Below, piece by piece: positions 59,022-64,000 of a stretch of DNA of 64,000 bases (position 1 is the first letter of the stretch; each line of letters begins with the position of its first letter). The stretch covers positions 62,001 to 126,000 of the forward strand of contig JAEUHH010000062.1 in assembly GCA_016795505.1 (NCBI GenBank). The letters are read 5' to 3'. The notes beneath the pieces were generated by a model. That model made no database searches. It was given only the letters and a program-made list of their open reading frames with translations, and was not told the DNA's origin. The translations under genes and the position numbers were made by a program. Source of the DNA: Verrucomicrobiales bacterium. GTDB lineage: Bacteria > Verrucomicrobiota > Verrucomicrobiia > Verrucomicrobiales > DEV007.

Positions 59022-61064
59022 ATGTGGCGCCTGTTTCTCCCTCCCGATCCGCGATGCCGGCCGGCGGTCCTGCTGGTCGCGGGGCTGTGGCTGGCAGATG
59101 CGTCGGGGGCGGAGCCGCTGCGCACGGCGCGGGAGGTGCGATCTCTGCCGGTGGCACAGGCAGAGTCGGGGCTGGCGGTGGATCTGACGGGGGTAGTGAC
59201 GTTTTCCGACCCGCCCAACACGGCTTTCATTCAGGATGGCACGGCAGGGACGTTTTTCCGGCTGGAGGGGGCGCCGGCGCTACAGCCGGGCGACGCGGTG
59301 CGGGTGCGGGGCCGGACTTTCCCGGGGCTCTATCTGCCGGGCATCGAGAAGGCGGCCTTTGAGATTCTGAGTCATCAGGGGCAGCCCGAGGCGGTGCCGG
59401 CCACCTATGATGACCTGATGTCGGGCCGCTACCACTACCAGCGAGTGGCCGTGGAGGGCATCGTCCGCTCGGTGACGCCGGAGGAAGAGGGCTCGACACT
59501 GGTGCAACTGGCTCTGGGCTCGCGCCGGGTGGAGGTGCGGGTGGAACTGCCGGACAGCTCGGGGCTGGACTGGATCGACGCCCGGGTGCGGGTGACGGGG
59601 CTGGCTGCGGGTCACATCAATGCCCGCCGCCAGTTGGTGGCGCCCTACCTGCGCTGCGCGGACTGGTCGTCGGTCGAGCGCCTGCGCGCCGGGACGGCTC
59701 CGGGCGAGGCGCCGCGGCTGTCGGCAGAGCAGTTGCTCAACTTCGACGCAGCGGGACAGGGCGGCCACCGGGTGCGGGTGCGGGGCACGGTGCTGGCCGC
59801 TTTTCCCCGCGGGGAGGTCTATCTGCGCGACGAGGCGTCGGCCATCGCGGTCCGTCTGCTGGGGGCCGAGCCGGGTCCGGTGCCGGGCGAGTTGGTGGAG
59901 GTGGCGGGCTTTCCGGAGATGGACCGCTTCAGCGCGTCGCTGGCGGATGCCACGCTGGTGGCCCGCGAGCCGGCGACCGGTCCGGTGGAACCGGTGGCGG
60001 CGACGTTCGCCCAACTCCTCGAGGGCGGGCGCGACGGGGATCTGGTGCGGGTGACGGCGACGTTGATCGACCGCTTTCGCACCGATGCGGGTGAGGTGCT
60101 GGTGTTACAACAGGGCAGCCGCAGCCTGCGCGCTCATCTGCCGGAGGCAGCGGCAGCCGGTCTGACGCCGGGATCGCAGCTCAGTGTGGCGGGCATCTGC
60201 CAGGTGGAGTCGACGCTGGGCTCGGAGTATCGCTCGACGCCGGCTTCGGTCTCGTTGCGGGTGCGATCGGCTGCCGATTTGGCGGTGCTGGCATCACCGA
60301 GCTGGTGGACGGTGCGCCGGCTGGGAGCGGGTCTGGCGATCGCCCTGGTGGCGATGCTGCTGGCGGGGCTCTGGATTGTACTGCTGCGCCGCCAGGTGGC
60401 CGGGCAGACGGTGGCGTTGCGACACCGGATCGAGCATGAGGCGGCGCTGGAGGAGCGGCAGCGGCTGGCGCGGGAATTCCACGACACCCTGGAGCAGGAG
60501 TTGGCCGGTCTGTCCCTGCGGCTGGATGCGGCCATCACGCGTGGAGTGGATGAAAAGCTGCAGGGCCTGCTGGAAGGGTCGCGTGGGCTCGTCTCCCGCA
60601 TCCAGACGGAGACGCGCAATCTCGTGTCCGACTTGCGGGACAGCGGTGATGAGCCCGGCACGCTGGCCACGGCTCTGCAGACACTGGCAGGCCGCCAGCC
60701 GACCGATCTGGGGCCGGTGATCCACCTCAGCGCCCCGCCGGCGGATCATCTGGTGCCGCTGCCACCGCGGACGGTGCACCATCTCAAAATGATCGCTGGC
60801 GAGGCGGTCTCGAATGCCTTGAAACATGCCGGCGCGAGCCGTATCGACCTGGTGCTCGAGGCGGATGCCGCCGGGGTGGTGATGAAGATCGTGGACGACG
60901 GCCGGGGCTTCGATGCGGACCGGGAGACGCGGGGCCGGCCGGGGCATTTCGGCTGCATGGGCATCCGGGAGCGCTGTGCCCGCCTCGGGGCCACGGTCGT
61001 CTGGCACAGTCATCCCGGCACCGGCACCACGGTCGAGGTTCGTCTGCCATCCGCCACCCCATGA
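59022..61064 (+). CDS. NarL-type sensor histidine kinase with four OB-like repeats
   Basis: 680 residues. After a signal segment (about 10-30) come four units of about 90 residues (about 40-425). Each has a (V/A)-x-(V/A)-x-G-x-V opening, a strand block ending near GDAVRVRG, DARVRVTG, GELVEVAG or GSQLSVAG, then a closing strand; this looks like tandem OB folds. A TM follows at about 433-455. HisKA_3 has His487 in REFHDTLEQELAGLSLRLD; the ATPase domain has GEAVSNALKHAGAS and DDGRGFD. The regulator at 61061 overlaps its stop by 4 nt. The ligand is unknown; OB folds suggest a nucleic acid, oligosaccharide or metal-protein signal. Confidence 0.88.
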   Translation: MWRLFLPPDPRCRPAVLLVAGLWLADASGAEPLRTAREVRSLPVAQAESGLAVDLTGVVTFSDPPNTAFIQDGTAGTFFRLEGAPALQPGDAVRVRGRTFPGLYLPGIEKAAFEILSHQGQPEAVPATYDDLMSGRYHYQRVAVEGIVRSVTPEEEGSTLVQLALGSRRVEVRVELPDSSGLDWIDARVRVTGLAAGHINARRQLVAPYLRCADWSSVERLRAGTAPGEAPRLSAEQLLNFDAAGQGGHRVRVRGTVLAAFPRGEVYLRDEASAIAVRLLGAEPGPVPGELVEVAGFPEMDRFSASLADATLVAREPATGPVEPVAATFAQLLEGGRDGDLVRVTATLIDRFRTDAGEVLVLQQGSRSLRAHLPEAAAAGLTPGSQLSVAGICQVESTLGSEYRSTPASVSLRVRSAADLAVLASPSWWTVRRLGAGLAIALVAMLLAGLWIVLLRRQVAGQTVALRHRIEHEAALEERQRLAREFHDTLEQELAGLSLRLDAAITRGVDEKLQGLLEGSRGLVSRIQTETRNLVSDLRDSGDEPGTLATALQTLAGRQPTDLGPVIHLSAPPADHLVPLPPRTVHHLKMIAGEAVSNALKHAGASRIDLVLEADAAGVVMKIVDDGRGFDADRETRGRPGHFGCMGIRERCARLGATVVWHSHPGTGTTVEVRLPSATP

Positions 61065-61696
61065 CGACCGAATCTCCCATCACCGTGCTCCTGGTGGACG
61101 ACCATTTCGTGGTCCGCAGCGGTCTGGCGGCGTCGCTGGACTTGGAAGACGATCTGCGCGTGGTCGCGGAGGCGGCGGATGGCGCCCAGGCGATCAATTG
61201 CTATCGCGAGCACCGGCCCCGCGTGGTGGTGATGGACCTGCAACTGCCGGGCATGAATGGTATCGAGGCGACCGCGCGTCTCCGCGAGATCGATGCCGGG
61301 GCGCGCGTGCTGATTTTCTCCACCTTTGCGCGGGACGACGAGATCCAGGCCGCGCTGGAGGCGGGGGCGCTGGGCTATTTGCAGAAATCGGCCAGCCGCG
61401 AGGACCTCATCGCCGCGCTTCGCACCGTCGCAGCCGGGCAGCGCTATTTGCCGCCGGGTCTGGCCGAGCATCTCGCCGGCCTTCAGCTCGGACCGACCAT
61501 CACGCTGCGGGAGCGCGAGATCCTCGCCCTCGTGGCCCGCGGCCGGGCCAACAAGGAGATCGCCGCCGCGCTGGGCATCGCCGAGGACACAGTGAAGCGG
61601 CACATCAGCAACATCTTCGACAAACTGGAGGTCAACGACCGCGCCCAGGCCACCGCCGAGGCGATCCGCCGGGGTATCGTGAAGCTGGAGCCGTGA
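61061..61696 (+). CDS. NarL/FixJ-family response regulator
   Basis: 211 residues. Receiver with LLVDDHFVVRSGL, phospho-acceptor D59 in VVVMDLQLPGMNG, FSTFARDD and LQKSAS with the conserved Lys. A LuxR-type helix-turn-helix is at about 145-205 (LREREILALVARGRANKEIAAALGIAEDTVKRHISNIFDKL). It overlaps the kinase by 4 nt, so it is its partner. The next gene encodes an FG-GAP protein and may be a target. Confidence 0.93.
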   Translation: MTTESPITVLLVDDHFVVRSGLAASLDLEDDLRVVAEAADGAQAINCYREHRPRVVVMDLQLPGMNGIEATARLREIDAGARVLIFSTFARDDEIQAALEAGALGYLQKSASREDLIAALRTVAAGQRYLPPGLAEHLAGLQLGPTITLREREILALVARGRANKEIAAALGIAEDTVKRHISNIFDKLEVNDRAQATAEAIRRGIVKLEP

Positions 61697-61795
61697 GGTC
61701 CCGCTCCATTTTTTTCGTGAAAGACTCCGCCGGGGGCTGCGTGTTGGTAGGGAAGACCGGCGTCCGTCCCGGTCCGTCCCGGTCCCACGATATCC

Positions 61796-64000
61796 ATGAA
61801 ACCGCTGCACCGCCTCCTCGTCACTGCCTCCCTGCTCTCGCTGTCATCCGCCGCCACGCCGGCCTGGGCGCTGAATCCGACAGTGCAAAAAGTCCAGGCC
61901 CGCAACACGGCAACGCAATTGCTCCCGGAATTCGGGCGTGCCGTCGCGATCTCGGAGAAATACTACCTGATCGGCGAGCCGGAGAATGACGACCGGGCCG
62001 CCAATGCTGGCGCGGTGCATGTCTTTCAGGCCGGCACGGGACGCTACCTGCGCAAGCTGACCGCATCGGACGCGGGAGCGGGTGCCTTTTTCGGCTCGGC
62101 CGTCTCGGTGGCGGGCGACCGGGCCCTGATCGGGGCTCCGGGAGCGGCGGCGGTGGATGGGCGGGCCTATCTGTTCGATCTCAGGCGCGGCGTCGAGGTC
62201 GCCATTTTGAGCGCATCGGATCAGGCGCCGGGCGGGGGATTCACCTTTGGTGAGAGCGTGGCGTTGAACCCCAAATATGCCGTGGTGGGCGCTCCCGGGG
62301 CCGATGCGGTCCGCGGCGCGCTTTATGTGTATGACCAGGCGACACTGACCGAGCGAAAGCTGACCGTGACGGGAGCGAGTGATGGCGATCAAGTCGGCGA
62401 CAGCCTGGCGCTGGAGGGCGACTGGGCGGTGACTGGCGGCACGGGTGCAGAGGGCGGGAAAGGTGCCGTCTGGCTTTTCGACCTGCCGTCTGGTCGAGAC
62501 ATCCGGCGCTTCACGGCTTCGGACGGGGCGGTGAACGATCAATTCGGCCGCAGCGTGACCCTGGGCGGCGATTTCATCGTGGTCGGGGCGCACCGGCACA
62601 ACCCCGGAGGCAGCCCGACGGCCGGTGCGGCCTACCTGTATCAAATCAGCGCGAATATCGAGGACTTCAAGTTCACCCACCCGGGTGCAACTGGAGGCGA
62701 GGAATTTGGCCGGGCAGTGGCCATCCAGGAAAACACCCTGCTCATCGGGGCGCCGAATGCGGACCGGCACGGGACGGACTCGGGGGTGGTGTGGCTCTAC
62801 GACTTCGACCGACTGGAGCCGATCGACGAGATCCTGCCGGGCGATGGGCGGGCCTTCCAGCGATTCGGCCGGTCGCTGGCCCTGTGCGGCAACCGGGCCC
62901 TGATCGGGGCGCCGCGTGACGACACGACGGGGTCCGAGATCGGCGCGGCCTACACGTTTGATCCGCTCCTCACGCCACTGCCGGCCAGGAAAGTGGCCGC
63001 GCTGGGCGATTTCGCCCCCGGCGTGAACGATGCCCAGCTGGGCGCCCAAATTAGCTCGGCTGTGTCACCCGATGGCGCGGTGTCGGTGCTCAGTACCCTG
63101 TTCGGCCCAGGCGCGCCCCGGGGGCGGAATGTGGGCTGGTTTCACTCGGGATTCGGGGACGGCTCTTTGAAAAAATCGGTGGTCATCGGTGATGACATCG
63201 GCTCGGGACTCCGTCCAGCGGTCTTGACTGCTCCGATTTACAACCGAAACCTGACCAGTGACTTCGGACCCATCATGAAGGTGGTGCTGGGTGGCTTCGG
63301 TGTCAGCCGGCTGACGAATTCTGGCATCCTGCGCGAGCGCTCCCTCACCGCCTACACGACCCAGGTGGACGTGATGCTCCGCACCGGAGACACGCCCGCA
63401 GCAATCGGTGGCGGGGTGGTCGGCCGCATCCTCGAGCCGACCCAGAACGACAGCGGCACCGTCGTGGTGCCGGTGACGCTGGTCCCGGGCATCGCCGGCG
63501 TCGTCCCGACGACGGACAGCGGCATCTTCCTCACCAACGCCCTTTCCGGGGACGCCTTTCTCCAAGAGGGCGATCCTTCGGCGGCTGGTGTGGACTACGG
63601 CCAGTTCGCCAGGGCCAAGGCCGACAGCGCCACCTCGCCCTTCACCGCGGCCCTCCAGAGCGGTCCGACGGACAATCAGGGCTTGTTCGTGTGGAACCAC
63701 AATACGTTTACCGACCGCCTCGTTGCCCGAAAAGGCGGCGCTGCTCCCGGCCTCGGCGGCGGAGAGCTGATGGCCGCCCTGTTTGGCGAAACCAACAGTG
63801 GCAACGGAGATGTCGCCTGGCGGGCCACTTTGTCCGGTCCCGGCGTCGGGCGCGCCAACAACGAGGCCCTGCTGTGGGAAATGCTGGGGGAACACCTTGT
63901 CGCCCGCAAAGGTGCTCAAGTGCCCAGCCTGCCCGCCGGTGTGGTCTTTTCCCGCTTTCTCCAGTTCTGGCGCGGCGATACCCTGGGACCCGTCACTTAC
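61796..64000 (+). CDS. Exported FG-GAP-like propeller protein, paralogue B (cut by window end)
   Basis: The frame is open from ATG 61796 to the window end, 735 codons without a stop. The signal peptide is MKPLHRLLVTASLLSLSS. Repeats match those of the protein at 45485: ALNPTVQKVQARNTATQLLPEFGRAVAISEKYYLIGEP, then FGSAVSVAGDRALIGAPG, FGESVALNPKYAVVGAPG, FGRSVTLGGDFIVVGAH and FGRAVAIQENTLLIGAP. The second half has ARKGGAAPGLGGGELMAALFGETNSG, a counterpart of ARRGDAAPGAGGAVFSSFFGETVNG in paralogue A. It follows the NarL-type two-component system after 99 bp. Confidence 0.85.
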   Translation, partial: MKPLHRLLVTASLLSLSSAATPAWALNPTVQKVQARNTATQLLPEFGRAVAISEKYYLIGEPENDDRAANAGAVHVFQAGTGRYLRKLTASDAGAGAFFGSAVSVAGDRALIGAPGAAAVDGRAYLFDLRRGVEVAILSASDQAPGGGFTFGESVALNPKYAVVGAPGADAVRGALYVYDQATLTERKLTVTGASDGDQVGDSLALEGDWAVTGGTGAEGGKGAVWLFDLPSGRDIRRFTASDGAVNDQFGRSVTLGGDFIVVGAHRHNPGGSPTAGAAYLYQISANIEDFKFTHPGATGGEEFGRAVAIQENTLLIGAPNADRHGTDSGVVWLYDFDRLEPIDEILPGDGRAFQRFGRSLALCGNRALIGAPRDDTTGSEIGAAYTFDPLLTPLPARKVAALGDFAPGVNDAQLGAQISSAVSPDGAVSVLSTLFGPGAPRGRNVGWFHSGFGDGSLKKSVVIGDDIGSGLRPAVLTAPIYNRNLTSDFGPIMKVVLGGFGVSRLTNSGILRERSLTAYTTQVDVMLRTGDTPAAIGGGVVGRILEPTQNDSGTVVVPVTLVPGIAGVVPTTDSGIFLTNALSGDAFLQEGDPSAAGVDYGQFARAKADSATSPFTAALQSGPTDNQGLFVWNHNTFTDRLVARKGGAAPGLGGGELMAALFGETNSGNGDVAWRATLSGPGVGRANNEALLWEMLGEHLVARKGAQVPSLPAGVVFSRFLQFWRGDTLGPVTY

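Overview
The window reads as a chromosomal stretch of a GC-rich Gram-negative bacterium of the PVC superphylum, most likely Verrucomicrobiota. This is an inference from gene content: outer-membrane porins, many Tat- or Sec-exported oxidoreductases and PQQ-like propellers, a very large PVC-type propeller/cupredoxin protein, an HGSNAT-like acyltransferase, a Pkn-type Ser/Thr kinase with HEAT repeats, and a DUF58/BatA-like cluster. About 50 protein genes are supported. I found no rRNA, tRNA, CRISPR array or complete insertion sequence.

Layout. 1-3.1 kb (minus strand): a truncated RBBP9-type hydrolase, then a sulfate-uptake module of a YezD-like small protein, a porin and a sulfate-binding protein. 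3.2-6.3 kb: two metallophosphoesterases and a glycerophosphodiester phosphodiesterase. 6.5-11.6 kb (plus): an outer-membrane barrel protein, an OmpR-type regulator, a secreted cupredoxin, its histidine kinase, and a small exported protein. 12.1-15.3 kb (minus): an exported repeat protein and the HGSNAT-like acyltransferase. 15.5-18.6 kb: the Ser/Thr kinase and a lipoprotein. 18.6-22.8 kb: molybdenum-cofactor genes (moaA, moaC, cupin, mogA/moaB-like, hydrolase), interrupted by a minus-strand toxin-antitoxin pair. 22.8-28.8 kb: a hydrolase, RppH-like Nudix, a membrane-anchored protein and the 1102-residue propeller/cupredoxin protein. 28.9-37.1 kb (plus): an ABC-2-like permease, DUF58, two von Willebrand-type membrane proteins and a PQQ-like propeller. 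37.2-37.8 kb: VapBC. 37.9-42.9 kb: a glutaminase-STAS-cNMP fusion and pyruvate phosphate dikinase. 43.2-48.2 kb: a sugar isomerase-like protein, a coiled-coil protein and an FG-GAP propeller protein. 48.3-51 kb (minus): a two-component system. 51.2-57.4 kb: an isochorismatase-SGNH fusion, an M19 dipeptidase-like protein, a monoheme cytochrome, a Gfo/Idh/MocA oxidoreductase and an unknown protein. 57.4-64 kb: a PQQ-like propeller, a NarL-type two-component system whose kinase has four apparent OB-fold sensor repeats, and a second FG-GAP protein cut by the window end.

The most unusual signal is not a gene. Eight copies of an exactly 51-bp bipartite repeat lie between genes, at 281, 6317, 19668, 25320, 33076, 37803, 43072 and 58819. 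Each has outer ends TTTC/GAAA and two 21-bp modules of the form CGAT-N3-7-bp core-N3-ATCG. The core appears as ACCCTGT or its reverse complement ACAGGGT, independently in each module. Copies sit as close as 1-2 bp from stop and start codons. Other notable signals are a 78-bp duplicate of the cupin gene end that brackets the toxin-antitoxin pair, a shared GTAAC-N6-GTTAC palindrome about 105 bp upstream of two exported-protein genes, and an array of TATGGC boxes upstream of vapBC.
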